From: Cerrena zonata
Lineage: Eukaryota > Basidiomycota > Agaricomycetes > Polyporales > Cerrenaceae
DNA: 64,000 nt
Direction of reading: 5' to 3'
Assembly: GCA_038087015.1 (NCBI GenBank)
Contig: JASBNA010000004.1
Coordinates: 1,736,001-1,800,000 of the forward strand
In this document: positions 46,959 through 59,451 of the stretch, in pieces
Numbering within the stretch: the first letter of the stretch is position 1
How the letters are laid out: every line of letters begins with the position of its first letter
Position numbers and translations under genes: made by a program
Notes under the pieces: model-generated
Database searches by the model: none
What the model was told of the DNA's origin: nothing
Seen by the model: only the letters and a program-made list of their open reading frames with translations

Positions 46959-48739
46959 ATGGCTAAACGAGCACACTCTCCGGTGTCCCTGCCCCTTGCC
47001 AAACGACCTCATACGTCTTCAGATACCCATATTGACCCTCACAAAGAACGGGCGAACTTCGATTCATACCTTTATGACGAGATAATTCTTGTCATATTCT
47101 CGTATCTCTCCTGGACGGATCTCTGCTCCATACAGTCGATAAACAGAAACTGGTATAGACTATCCCTCGATAACCAGGTACTTATCAATTTGAAGAAGAT
47201 ATGTTAATGGGAATATTGAGTATTGAACTCTATCATCCAAATAGCTTTGGAAATCCTTGTACCTCGGCGAATACGGTAAAACTAGACTCAGAGGGGTCAG
47301 AGGCTATCTAGGACGCACTGACGGGAGGGAAGTCAAGCCGTTACCTGGTAGAGCAAAGACTCACCATGAAGACACTATTCGTGATTGGAAGTGGATGTTT
47401 CGTATCAGTTCTAATTGGCGAACTGGTATGTTAGCAGTATTCACACCTCCTTGTGTGATACTTATTTTCCCCATTACACTCTTGTTTAGGCAGATGTTCT
47501 TTGAATTCCCTTGCATCCCCACCTACCTCACCCTCAGGGTCACGATCACGTTCTCCTGTATCCCATCCAAACCAGAATGCACCTAGGGCAGGGACGCATG
47601 CCGTCCTAGCTGGCAATATCATCATTACAGCTTTCTCCCACCCATCTTCGTCACCCGAGATTCTTCTCAATACACCCAGCGTTATTCACAGGATACAATG
47701 TCCATCAAGTAAAGGCAGCAATCCTGTAGGAATCACTGCCCTCGCCCTGGACCAGTCTCCTCCAACGGATCCTCATTGTATTCGACTTATCAGCTTCCTA
47801 TCCTCCGGAGAATTCACTGTATTTTTGATTAACCATCAAGATGTATCACAATCTACTCGCTTAATGTCTTGGGTCCCGGTGACACAATCTTCAAGGACGT
47901 CACCTATCATCCAAGCTGTGTATCACCATCCCTTGCTCGTCACTCTATCTGAATCTTTCTACCTCTCTTTGTATAACCTCACGTCCAATACTATCACCCA
48001 TACACAGACTCTGTCATCATTTACCTCATTTCCTCCCAGCTCCCTTGTACTATCATCCACTTCGCCAGGCATGTACAAACTCGTTCTAGCCTACGCCGTT
48101 CCCGTATATCCGCAACATTGGAGCATCGGTGCTACAGAACTCATAATCTCATCTTCATCCTCCATGACCGTCGATACCAGTCGTACAACCAAAGCATTCG
48201 ATGTACCCCAAGGCTGGTTAAACGAGCAAAAGATGAAGGCCGTTCGAGAGCAATGGCTTCGTAAAGTCGCTCGTGTCGCAGACACGCAAACTGACGGGAA
48301 GTGGGTCGTATTGGCTTCTAGCGATCCCCTTTGCTCCAGTCAGCAATCACCTGGGACCACTAAACTAGGATATCGTCCGTCGAACCTAAATTCACCATCT
48401 TCCCTCCAGCTTTATCGCCTGTATCTTCCATCCTCATCGAGTCCATCATCCCTCCCCAAACTCACCTTCGTACGCACATTGCACGGCCAGATGGGGCCTG
48501 TCTCTGCGCTAACTTTGGCTGACGGGCGGTGTGTCAGTTTAGGGGTAAACGGTAGCATATGGGTATGGGATCTAGAAGGTGGCACGGGCGCAGAAGTTTC
48601 CAGTGGTAAATCCATTGACCCAGATGACCTTGGTTCGTTAGATGTCTGTCCTCTGATTAAGGGCAGCGTCGTTTTTGACGAACGTCAGATTATTAGTGCT
48701 GATGATAGAGGGGTAGAAGTTCGCAGGTTCGATGTTTAA
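46959..48739 (+). CDS. F-box protein with C-terminal WD40-like region
   Basis: Likely substrate receptor of an SCF ubiquitin ligase. Three exons (46959-47177, 47245-47425, 47490-48739) give 549 residues. The N-terminus carries a short basic stretch, then an F-box: LYDEIILVIFSYLSWTDLCS followed by NRNWYRLSLDNQLWKSLYL, with the usual Leu/Ile spacing and the WKxLY. After a Ser/Pro linker the rest is beta-rich with repeated hydrophobic strands (GITALALDQSP, LTFVRTLHGQMGPVSALTLA, GSIWVWDLEGG), resembling a degenerate WD40 propeller. The last residues RQIISADDRGVEVRRFDV look like a closing blade. Substrate unknown. Confidence 0.8.
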
Positions 48740-49010
48740 TACATTTATTGCTATTATTTCGAGCTGTCAGTTCCACCCATTGATAGGCTATATTGTATTT
48801 TATGGATGCTTTTACACATGTAGAGTTTATGCTCCTGTTTTCCAAGTGAGGGTTCGGAAGCATATCACCGTGTTTCAGCGTGTAGATAAACCATTTCATT
48901 TGACAGTACGTCAACTTGAATGTCCGTAGCGATTGTCATAACAAACAAAGTCCGTGAGTTTTGTGTGTAGCGTAAGGCCAGAACATATGGGGTATTCCGA
49001 ACCAGAGCTC

Positions 49011-49906
49011 TCAACCAACAATCTCGAAGATCCAAACTTGGTTCTGAGCACTGGTAAGAGGGGTCAACGTAATCTGCGGATTCAGTCTATATAGTGAGTA
49101 TATGTTCTATGCAAGACATTTGTTTCACGTACGGTAGCGTTAGGCTCAGTGGGGGAAGTCAGACACCCAAATGAAACGGGGTCAGCGCATACCCTTCGAA
49201 GATGTCAAATTGGCATCGATACGATGTGTATCAAAAAATACTCACAGTACACCTCCGGAAGCCTCCATAAATGTAAAGAAAGCAGACTCCTTGGTGCCAA
49301 GCTCAGTGACGAGTTGACCGGTCTATTTAGACATTTTGATCAGCATCATGGTTGTATCCCGAGAGAATACAGACGAAGACTTACCGGACCACTTAAGATC
49401 CTGATGAAGCTACTGGTGGACTGGAGAGTCCCAAAGTGGCCTGAGTTAATGTCCAGAGTCCACTATGATATGTCAGCATTTTTGTCAGGGAAAGAAAATG
49501 CAGTTATACCTCCTGGTTCGCAGTGGGAGGGTTGTTGAGAGGAGCAACAACGACCTAGGGAGACACGTATGAGCAGATGAATCTTAATATTGACGTCTAT
49601 TTTTGTTTTTACTCACTGGAGCACCGTCCGCTATTGAACATGAAGATGAGGACACGGACAAAAATGCTAACAAGCACACCCACCCTGGTTTGAGTTCAAG
49701 TCATCAATGAAAAATCCCGTCACGGCGCTCTGTATGCGATACTTTCCAGATGTTGGGATGGCTAGAGCTATGAAACAATGAGCATGCTTGGTCAATGGGT
49801 GCAGGGGGTGAAGCTTACCAGGAGATACACCAGTCGGAGCTGCAGCAGCGAGGTTAAACAAACCGACGCTAAGGAATGCTGCTGAGGTCAAAAGCTTTTC
49901 GAACAT
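49011..49906 (-). CDS. Small secreted beta-trefoil (ricin-B-like) protein
   Basis: Likely secreted lectin-like protein. Seven exons (49819-49906, 49684-49767, 49617-49630, 49510-49554, 49385-49462, 49246-49322, 49011-49086) join in frame to give 153 residues. The N-terminus is a clear signal peptide: MFEKLLTSAAFLSVGLFNLA followed by AAAP. The mature part starts SGKYRIQSAVTGFFIDDLNS, then GAPVVVAPLNNP and NQEWTLDI, the YRI...PVV...NQ.W pattern of a beta-trefoil, and closes with LTPLTSAQNQVWIFEIVG, a second Q-x-W. Exon 3 is a 14-nt microexon. Sugar-binding residues cannot be judged by eye. It is divergent from the NLR gene, 1.5 kb away. Confidence 0.75.
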
Positions 49907-51380
49907 TGTCGTTATAGTGATCGGGAGTGTCAGTGAGTAGTATATTGGATGTTTCTGCTCCAGTCTGGAGAAGAGACCTGGCGTTGTGGGTTGTATTTAT
50001 ACCCCTCTCCATGAATACAAGTGCTTTGCGGCAAAGACGTCCAGCTGGAAAAGTGGTGCGTAGTCTTGACCAAAACCCTAGCGTTGCGGCTTATGCACCC
50101 CGTAAGAAGGGTTTTTGACTGCTGTTCGCTATTCATTCTGTAGAGCCATGCCTACTCCGAGTCGGAAGCCTGAGTATGTACGCTCCATACCGAGTCTATG
50201 GAAGACGTGACCATGTAGCTGCAGTACAATGAAGACCCTTCCTTACCTCAGACTCAGGCTCCATCTGACACGACACATTCATCCTGTTGCTCAGGGTTCC
50301 CATGAGAAACAGTAAAGACAACCGTGAACCGACGGAGCAGCACCTGTTAGAGGTTGAAAGTGACGAGAAAAAATAGATTCGCGACCTAAGGCTCTCATGA
50401 TACGTCCGTAGACGTAGCCCAGACCAATGGAAAGGGAGGCCGCCTCCGAGATATTATCGTTCCTTGCCCATGACGGCCACTGTGAAGGTTGTGAAGAGAG
50501 CCGAATGACTACATCATGCCCGTTATGTGAGAACCAAGGCGTTTGCTCATTTCTGAGCGGCGTCTCTCAATGTAAGGATGGACAGGAATAGAGAGCATGC
50601 CGATAGCATCATGATGTAGCCAGACTGACCTGCCAGCGTTGGCAACAGAAGGTAGGATCGGTCTCCACTTGCCGGCGTAAGCATGGTAATGTGATTCATG
50701 AGGTATAGGGTGTCTCTAATCATACTAGCCATACCAATCAGTCAACTCAAGCTCATTAGAGAATAACGAACCAAATTGACCTGAACAGCTGCTGTACCCG
50801 GTCACCTTTCAAGTCAATTTCAAATCAACTTACGGAACGGCGTCGCTTTCCAATTTCGTGTGAACTTGATCGAGTGGGCCGTCGTATGTCAAGTTTTCAA
50901 GTTTGACCGATTCTGACCTCCAACAATGACCTACTCTAGAGTTTGACCACCATTTCTTGTGTACTGGAGCCCAGTTGTTGTGTCAAAGCAATCGAATTAT
51001 GATGAAGGCACTGGTTAGGAAGCTAGTACAAGGACGCGCCTAGACATAGTCGCTCTGAGTCCCTCAGCGCCGTTTCTGGGGTAAGCATCAGTTTTTGAAA
51101 ACTGTCATCTGGTCTGGAATTCGAGAGAAAGCGAGCTGAGGGAGGGTATGAGGGCTCTATCGGGCCTAATTGCTTGTGAGTGCTAGACTTGAGATCCATG
51201 TTCTGTATTGCTGAACAGATATGTCTAGCAGAACGATGCATCGTGTCAAATTACAACGTGGAGTCATGAGAGCATTATGACCGTAATTGATACGACCTAG
51301 ACTCTCTTACAGCCTCCATCCAATATAAGACATGACCCATATAAGTATGAGGTTCCTATGGCCATTCTTATCCTACAACC
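49907..51380. other. Divergent intergenic region between lectin and NLR genes
   Basis: Contains both promoters. A minus-strand open frame at 50547-50732 has one hydrophobic stretch (GYIMMLSACSLFLSILTL) but no splice partners or family were found. Nothing else supported. Confidence 0.5.
49994..50001 (-). promoter_or_regulatory. TATA box of the beta-trefoil gene
   Basis: TATAAATA on the minus strand, about 90 nt upstream of the ATG at 49906. Confidence 0.55.
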
Positions 51381-54300
51381 ATGTCAAATACTTCGCGTTC
51401 GTCATTCGTAGCCTCATTCATCAGGCATCGAAGAACCCAGAGTCAGCCTCAGGCTCAGACGTTCTCCATTGATCCGACTTCTTCTACATCCAGCTTCGAC
51501 CGTGATGCTAGGCGTGTTCAGACCGACGAGCGTTCTGATAATGTTGGTGCCGCCTTAGGAAATGTCCGCGCGATATTGGAAGCTAGTGCTAGTGCGTTGG
51601 ACTTGGCTCCAATTCCTGGCCTCAGTGCAGCGGCTTCTGCACTTGCATCATTTATAGGTGTTATAGAGGTCTGTGAATATCACTTCACTACATTTACGTC
51701 TAATTTTCTGAATATTTCCGATAGCAAACCAGAGAGAATGATGATGTACGAGATAAACTCCTTGGTAATATTGCCTCACTACGCGACATAGTTATCGGCA
51801 CACTTGAACAGACTACAACACCGGGTATAAGCGGGTTGAAGAATGATTCGCCAGAAATCAGTCACCGTCTTCAGCCATCTCCCGAGCTAAGCAAAAGAGT
51901 ACATGCCTTGCTGAAGTGTGTTTACAATAATGCATATCCAATGGCATAGCCTGACTGTATGTATGCAGAGAGCTCGAGACGATTGGCGCTACGGTCAAGA
52001 ATCTCTCGCAAGGTAGTTTTCTAAGGCGCATGTGGACCAATCGCTCTATGACGGGTCGACTTCGAGATCTCAATGACGCAGTTGAGCAAGCTAGGAAAAA
52101 CTTCATGGTCAGTCAACTATCTACCTCTCCTTTTGCTTTCATATTTCAAAAATGCAGTACTGACTGGCTTTTAATTTTTTAATTTAGATGCAAAGTGAAC
52201 TTGTAAAGGAGATCTACACCAGAGGCATCTATGAATTGCAGGCGGTATGCTCTAGTACTACTAAATCCTTAAATGAAATGACTGAGTAAATTTCGTTAGT
52301 ATGACCATCGCCAAAGGAACAGGTCTAGTGAGTAAAGTGTTTCTATCTGTATTCTTGCGTACTTATCATCTTGATGATACAGAGGATCAAGAAACCCTTC
52401 AACGTCTGCCCTATACAGAAAGCGCAGGTTACCGTCATACCGTGCACATAGAAAAGTCTCGTTTTTTGTCTGGAACGCGGAAAGAGCTGTTCAGAGACAT
52501 CGAGATGTGGCTAGCAAGCTCAACAGACGAACGACACAGTTCATTCTTTGTATTGATGGGCGAGGCTGGGACCGGCAAGTCTACAGTAGCGTATGAGATC
52601 GCAAAGCGTCTCGATAAGAAAAGGTTACTTGCCGGTTCCTTCTTCTTTGCTCGCGACGTGCCAGCGCTGAACAACGCACAATCATTCTTTACGACAATTG
52701 CGTCCCAGCTAGCTCGTTACCACGAGTCATTTTTCATGCGAGTTGTTGATGGGGCATATACGTTTCTAGAGCAAGGGGTTCACCAACAGATGGAGTACCA
52801 ACTAGAACAACTGATTTCCAACCCTCTTGACGGGCTCCGTATCGAGCAGCCACCTATCATCGTCGTCGATGCTGTAGATGAATGTGCTGAAAACGAGCTC
52901 GGTTATGCATCGCAAGGTGCAGAAATGCTTAGACTTCTAATCCGAGCGGTTCGCGAGCATTCTCTCCCTTTTCGGGTCATTCTAACCACTCGACCCGACT
53001 TCGGAATCCTAGAGATCTTCGAGAACCTAGAGTTCGGAGAGGTTGGCGGGATGCACCAGCTGCACAAATCAGACGCAGTGCATGCGGATATTGCGCTCTA
53101 CCTTCAGGAGAGATTCAAAGACATCTCCTTTAAAAACCAAATCATGGAAGAACGTCCGAACGTGATCAATGAACTTACTCACCGCGCGGAAGGATTGTTC
53201 ATCTACGCAGCCACGATCATCAGCCTTTTGCGAAACTGTGGTCCCCCTTCAAATGCATTGAGGATACTTGTTGCACTTTTATCCGATGAAACACAATATA
53301 ACCCCCCTCATCTGAGTCGACTTGACAAGCTCTACCTCACAGTAATGCGGACAGCCTTCGCTGATATACAAGACGTCGATGGAAGGGCGACGATTCAGCC
53401 CATTCTTGGTCTTATCCCCACCCTCAGGGACCGTTTACCGCTCAAACACGTTGCATCCCTAATCGAGCTCCCACTTCAGGACATTCGATTTATCCTTCGA
53501 CATATTCGTTCTGTTGTTTCGCTTGGATCTGAGGACGACGAGGACGACGACAGCGTTATTATTCCCCTCCACGCATCATTTCCGCAGTTCCTCACCGATG
53601 ACACGCGTTGTATTGATCAGGAATACTTCGTCAATTCTTCCGAACATCATAATCGCCTTGCCATTGCATGTTTCAAGTTGCTCGTCGACGAAGAGATTCT
53701 CCATCGTAACATATGTGACTTGGAAGACCCCATGCTTCACAAATCACAAATTCCTGATCTTACAGACCGCCTTGCGCGAGCCATACTGCCACATGTCCTT
53801 TACGCCTGTCTTCACTGGGCTGATCATTTGATCAGAGGACAACCTTCCAATGATGCGCTCATTCTGTTCGACACGTTTTGTTCTACTCGGCTGTTGGTAT
53901 GGTTGGAAGTAATGAGCTACGTCGATGGTCTTGATAATGCAGCCTTGCAGCTTCAAAATGCTCGTCGTTGGTATAGGGTCAGTAACTTTACCCGCCGATC
54001 TCGTTCTGGTAACTAACTCCAGACTATTTATCAGAGTACTGTGGTGTCAGCCAGCCAGCCATCAAAAGCTATCCCAATACTGCCACTACTTTATGATACC
54101 TACAATCTTCTGCTGGAATTCCGCCCCGCTATAGAAGTCTGTCCGAACCACATCTACATTTCTGTTCTGCAAATGATTCCCAACAGTCAACTTTCATATG
54201 CCTATCGCCAGATTTATAGCGATGGATTGACTACCAGGATGTTATCACCTTCCAGCGATTCCTGGAAGCCTCAAACACAAAGACACATAAATCACGCGCT

Positions 54301-55998
54301 TGGCGCGAAAAATATTACTTTTGCCAAGTTTTCCAATTATGGAAGCAAACTGGTATGCTTCTCGAGCTCGAAATCCCCGTTACAAATTTTGGACGTGATC
54401 TCAGGCAATGATGTGACCATTGGGTTGGCAGCGGGAATTGCGTACTGTGGTTGTTTTTCTCTAGATGACAGTTTGGTCGCCATTGCTTTACGAAGTGTGG
54501 GAATCCCCTCGATCCAAGTGTGGCACATTGGGACCAGACAAAAGCTTGTCCACAGTAGAGCAAGCGAGCATATCCAGGACATGACGTTTTCTGTTGATGG
54601 GGCAATTCTCGCAGCCACCGACAGTATCAACCATCTGTCCGTATGGAGTACCAAAGATGGTCAAAAGCTAGATCCCAATAACATCCCTAGATGTTGTCGC
54701 TGGAATCCTTCGTCACTGTTTTCAACAACACGCTCGGTGTCATTCTCTAGAGAGCTTATCACAGTCAGGGATATTGCGACCGGAGGGACCTTCGAGTACT
54801 CTACTTCACAGCCCGATGGCCATTCTCACGGTTTTCGACATGTTGCTCTGGACAGGAACGGGAAAGCTGTTGCCTACAATGACGGTCATCGGCTATGTGT
54901 GTGGATGATTGAGGACCAATCCGTTCACTCGATTATGTCACAGTGGGAGGAACACCCCTCTGATATCGCTGTGTCCGGTTCTATGGCTATTTCACCCGGA
55001 GGAGATATCATTGCCGCTACGCTCGAAGACCATACTATCGCCTTGTGGGAAACCTTTTCGGGTCGATGGATCGGTACTTTTGGACAAGGCAACGTGGGGG
55101 CGATGGCTGTAGACGTGATATCGTTTTCTCCAGATGCCATGCAACTCATCTCCATGTCAGGTCATACAGAAATACATCTTTGCTTCTGGGACTTGCTGAC
55201 ACTAACTACCTCTCATTATACTAATTCAAAGCCGGAAACCAGTCGTAGCCGCGTCAACCCCTCGAAAATTCAATACGTCTTCTTTTCCCCAGATGGCTCA
55301 TCTTGTGCAACGTTCGCGGAAGACCAATCCGTCACCGTGTGGAACATTCACGCCAGAAGTACACGTACCTATCGTCATCTTGGCAACCTTCCTGGGAATA
55401 ATATCGGTCGTGCACAGTTTTCTCATGACGGAAAACTAATCATTTTCAAGAGAAGTTATTTCTCTGACGCAGAAGATCGACTCGATCTAGACACAGGCAA
55501 GATCATCCAAATATCGAGCCGACATGGCAGCCAAGTGTCACTCACCTCGATGACGAGTTATACTCGTTACCTCAAATTGAGTTTGAGTATGGAGTTGACC
55601 ATAGTGGTTGGGTTGTTTCCTTGGCCACTAAACGTCGAATGATTTGGCTTCCTGAATCACGCCGTCCATTTGATATTCTACCCCTGGATACCCCTAATGC
55701 CGCTGGATACTCTGACGTCTTGGACGATAACGAGTCCTCTGAAGGGGCTTCACCAATCAACAAGAATATCCGGTTCGACCGATTCTGCATCGCTTCATCA
55801 GGAAGTCTCCTTGCTGTGACATCTCATGGAGTTGTTACACTCCTTGACCTTCACCACCTGTTGGAGCATTGCAAGCACATGGAGCAGTTAGAAAGGGAGA
55901 AGAGGAGAGAAAAGATTATGGCTAATGGCGCGAATGCAGCAATCACGATCGCAACTAAGAATGCGAAGGATTTAATTTCCATGACACGGAAGCGATGA
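51381..55998 (+). CDS. NACHT-WD40 STAND protein (fungal NLR-like)
   Basis: Large signal-transducing NTPase of the type proposed to act in fungal self/non-self recognition and programmed cell death. About 1,400 residues from several exons. The N-terminal ~250 residues form a helical region (NVRAILEASASALDLAPIPG, EQTRENDDVRDKLLGNIASL, RLRDLNDAVEQARKNFM) similar to N-terminal domains seen before fungal NACHT modules. The NACHT follows: Walker A GEAGTGKST, Walker B IIVVDAVDEC, and VILTTRPD. A helical region then leads by an in-frame intron (after WYR) to degenerate WD40 repeats: IQVWHIGT, LSVWSTKD, LCVWMIED, IALWETFSG, CFWDLLT, VTVWNIHA. Near 55535 the frame changes; a 47-nt intron (55535-55581, GTGTCA...GAG) restores it, giving the tail SGWVVSLATKRRMIWLPESR. 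The alternative is a one-base indel. Confidence 0.88.
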
Positions 55999-57252
55999 TG
56001 TTGCTGTTGCATTATCGTAAATACGAGGTTACAAGCATACCATGTAGTTACGACTCAAGGCAATAGTAGACATAAAGACAATGGGATACTTTCTTTATAA
56101 CTAAGCTTCTACACCTAGTAGTTAGCCCGAAACGCGCTCAGAGTAAACCAGTTTACGCGACATGTTCGCGTTGTTTGGCATTGTTTTCCACAAAATACGG
56201 TGACCTATGGTCTATCACTACAGTTCTGTGTCTTACTATGACTGGAAAAAAACTGCCATTCTTTTTTCTGATATAGACCGCTGTCCGAACATGACTTGCG
56301 AAGCTCTTGCAGCTACACTAGTAGTACCGTCTTGAATACCCGGCCCCCCACATACTGGCACTCACCCGCTAGCATTCTGCTTGGTTGGAGTGTCATTCGA
56401 ATCTCGGTGTCAATGTTATCAGAGATCGGCGAAAGAGATAGGAAGAACTCACAGAACCTTGACTGTTCTGTCACCCCTAGAGAATGATGATGATCCAGTA
56501 ACTAGGCCAAATGTTGCACCCCAGTTGAGGCCAGACGGAGTGGACAGTACTTTTCGTTGGATTGCATCGATGACTGGCAATACAGGAGTCGACTTCATGG
56601 TTAGCATTTCCATTTCCTCAGTTATTGCTCTCTATCCTCAGTAATGCGCGGCAGGTGCTTTCCAATTTGGATGTATTGAAACAAAAAGTCGAAGATATGA
56701 TTGTATCTGAACACCCTTCCGACTATGGTGACCATACGAATGTACGACAAGCTATGACGAAATGGTTATTCTCATTCTAAGGTTTTGAGTGACGTACCTC
56801 GTTCAGACCATTGTCAGATATAACCCGACATCTCACCTCTATCGCCTGACGACACGGTCGTTCATCGTATGCGAAACTTACTGTGAGTACTAAAACTCTT
56901 GCTATTAGTATGAAACTGAAATAAAAGTTACTTGTAGGATCTCAGGCATGCTTCGTCGTTCACAACTATGAGTACAAACTGATCATTATCTGTGCGCATA
57001 AGAATATACTAGTTTCTGGACCTTGAGTGTGTTCCTGCTTTCCTTTCCAATATTCTGACATAACACAAGGACGACTCACCTTCAGGATGTCACATTAGGA
57101 TTTAAAACTAGGGACGCAGTGGCGCCTTTCGTGATCATAATCGAGTGGCAAAAGGCAACTATAGTTCTCCGGTTGACGCACTTACTTTCCTTCTCCTCTT
57201 TCAAATTTCACCATTCGTCAATAATAACAACCTCCATTAACGCATTCCACTC
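55999..57252. other. Intergenic, possible unrecognised small gene at ~56380-56780
   Basis: On the plus strand an open frame to 56596 can be spliced (GTTAGC...GGCAG, about 56599-56653) onto VLSNLDVLKQKVEDMIVSEH and a stop near 56778. The product looks like plausible coding sequence, but no ATG, start exon or family could be found. It may be a remnant. The rest shows nothing. Confidence 0.25.
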
Positions 57253-58317
57253 ATGCCCGCCGCACTCAAAACAGGTCCCTCTCCCCCACTTCGTGTCAAA
57301 CTCCTTCATTACCTCCCACGTTTCCCAAATCAAGTAACCTCTCCACTGTTCAAAGCTCTGAATGAGCCACTCAGGTGTCGAATGGCTGCTGTTCATCCCG
57401 ACGCAGATGTAAGTATACATCTATTTTAGTTGTCTTGGTTTTATACTAGATGACTGATGTATGGTTCTTTCAGATCAAAGTGGTGAAGATACACTATGGT
57501 GGAAGATGGGCACCGCAATTAGATGACGAGGAGAATACTACAGCACTCATGCACGTCTGTTTTAGTTGTGCCGTCGCAGTACGTAGTACTTAGTTAACAT
57601 TATATGTTAACTTTTTTATTTGTTTGTTGCTTATAAACTCATGACCCATTCTTGAATTCATGCCCACAGACTTCCCATATCTTCAACTACGAACACCCCT
57701 CTGATCGCGTAATCACCTACGCCTTCTTCTGGCTCACCGATAGACACGAGAGTAACCACCGTCGAGAACCTCAACAACCCTGCTGGTTCATTCCACCTAC
57801 CTGGGACCAGCTCACGGAGCATGCTCAATCGGTAAGAACCAACGAGACTGGCTCATTTCACCCTTGTCACATTTCTTCATCTAGACTAGGATTGACTTGA
57901 AGATGCATGTCATCACCACCGAAGGTCAATTTGTTCCGGATGAAATGCTTCGTAGGGTGAGTTCATTCGTCTTTTCAACGATTCATTCTCCTAATAACCT
58001 TAACTATCTCAGTGCTGGCCAATATCCCTCGATACACTCTTCGCGCCCCTCCCTCTCCCTCCTACTCCTGACGAACCAAACTCCGACACAGAAGATACGG
58101 ACACGATCAAACTGCACGAAGTCGGACCTCAGGCTGATCTCAGTAAACTGATCACGTACGGATTTGGTGCACTCGGACTAACCAAGTACCAGAATTACTG
58201 TACGTCCCACCGCCGGACATCTCTAGCTATTGTACTGACCTTGCTTTGTTTTTACGCAACCTAGTCGAACTTTGGGAATCTACCCTCGGTGACGACCCCG
58301 TGATATACTCAACCTGA
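57253..58317 (+). CDS. Hypothetical protein, six exons
   Basis: No family recognised. Six exons (57253-57408, 57474-57578, 57670-57831, 57885-57956, 58013-58199, 58265-58317) with consensus splice sites and correct phase give 244 residues, so the gene is likely real. The start MPAALKTGPSPPLRVKLLHY was chosen as the first ATG of the exon with a good downstream splice. The protein is mixed alpha/beta-like, with IKVVKIHYGGRWAPQLDDEE, VITYAFFWLTDRHES, CWFIPPTWDQLTEHA and a C-terminal KLITYGFGALGLTKYQNYFE. A Pro/Asp-rich linker precedes the last part. No signal peptide or membrane segment seen. Cytosolic or nuclear; function unknown. Confidence 0.65.
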
Positions 58318-59451
58318 AGCTTGGAGTATATGGTGACTGTGTCATTGGCAACTCTCACTTCCCGCATGATGAGGAATATTTGTCTTTGTTACGTTTCAAC
58401 GTCTCCATCACACACATACAAGTCCGAGTCGATACTACATCAGTACATCATCCAACCTGCTACACTTACGAATTGATTGAATAATAGTTCCACTCGCACT
58501 CATCGCACTCCAGAAAACGTTTGATGTAAAATCTAAACTTCGATTTAAATCGATACAGAGACACAGGAGATACTAGTAGTGATGACAGAGACAGAGAGGA
58601 TGCTACGGCTGAGATACAATACGAGAGAAAAAACCTTGCCAAATGGGACCAATGCGCGACGATGAGGAGTGGATGGATGAAATGGATGGGAGTGATAAAA
58701 GATGAGGATGAAGGCGATAGAGGAATGGTGGTGGGAATGGGAATGGGAGAATGTACAAATGACGATGGAGGATGGAATGTGAGTAGAATGAGAAAAGGCG
58801 AGTGTGGAATGTGATGATGAAAAAGTGGTAGGTGGGATGGGAATAAGGGGATGATGATATCGTACAAGGTGCGCAGGTATGATGATGGTACAGGTATACA
58901 AAGCGAGCAGCGAGATGATAGAGATGATAGGATAGACGAGACAGAATGAGATGAGATGAGAGACGATACGACAAACCAAGAAAAGGAAAAAAGACAAGGG
59001 AGACCAGAGATTGGTAGAGATGTTGAAATGGGAAGAACCAAGACGAGAATCCGACTTGAGATAGATCGACGAGGATGTAGTGAAGAGAGAGATGAGGAAG
59101 TAGGGATGAGGAAGAATAGTGAAGTGAGGACGATGTAGATGGGGGTGCTGGGAACGTCCGAGGACAGAGAAGGGGGAGTAGTAATGCAACAAAAATCAGG
59201 AAAACAGAGCACAACAATAAGTCGACAAAACGATACGAACCAGGAGACATAAAGGTGTGTAGAAAAATAGAAATAAGTGAAGCAGAAGATTTAATGTAGG
59301 AATGTATCGGTGTGGCGTTAACGGGCAGGAATAAGAAGAAATAACGGGAAATGAGGAGATGAGGCGCATAATGGTGTAGAGGAGATTCAGAGGAAGATGT
59401 GATGATCGGTGAGGTGTGGTGTTGTGTTATAAAGTGGGAGAAGAGGAACCA
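58318..59451. other. Strand-asymmetric purine-rich tract in a convergent interval
   Basis: From about 58560 to 59450 the plus strand is strongly G/A-biased, with GATGA, GAGATG and GGGAATGG-type near repeats, and correspondingly few stop codons on the pyrimidine strand. All three minus-strand frames are open for more than 200 codons over 58466-59250, rich in Ser, Leu, Pro and His. This is a composition effect, not a gene. The interval separates the 3' ends of the orphan gene (plus) and the disordered nuclear protein gene (minus). Confidence 0.65.

Noticed and set aside
58466..59250. Three overlapping minus-strand open frames of over 200 codons
   Set aside because: All three frames are open at once because of purine bias on the other strand; composition is Ser/Leu/Pro/His-rich with no motifs.
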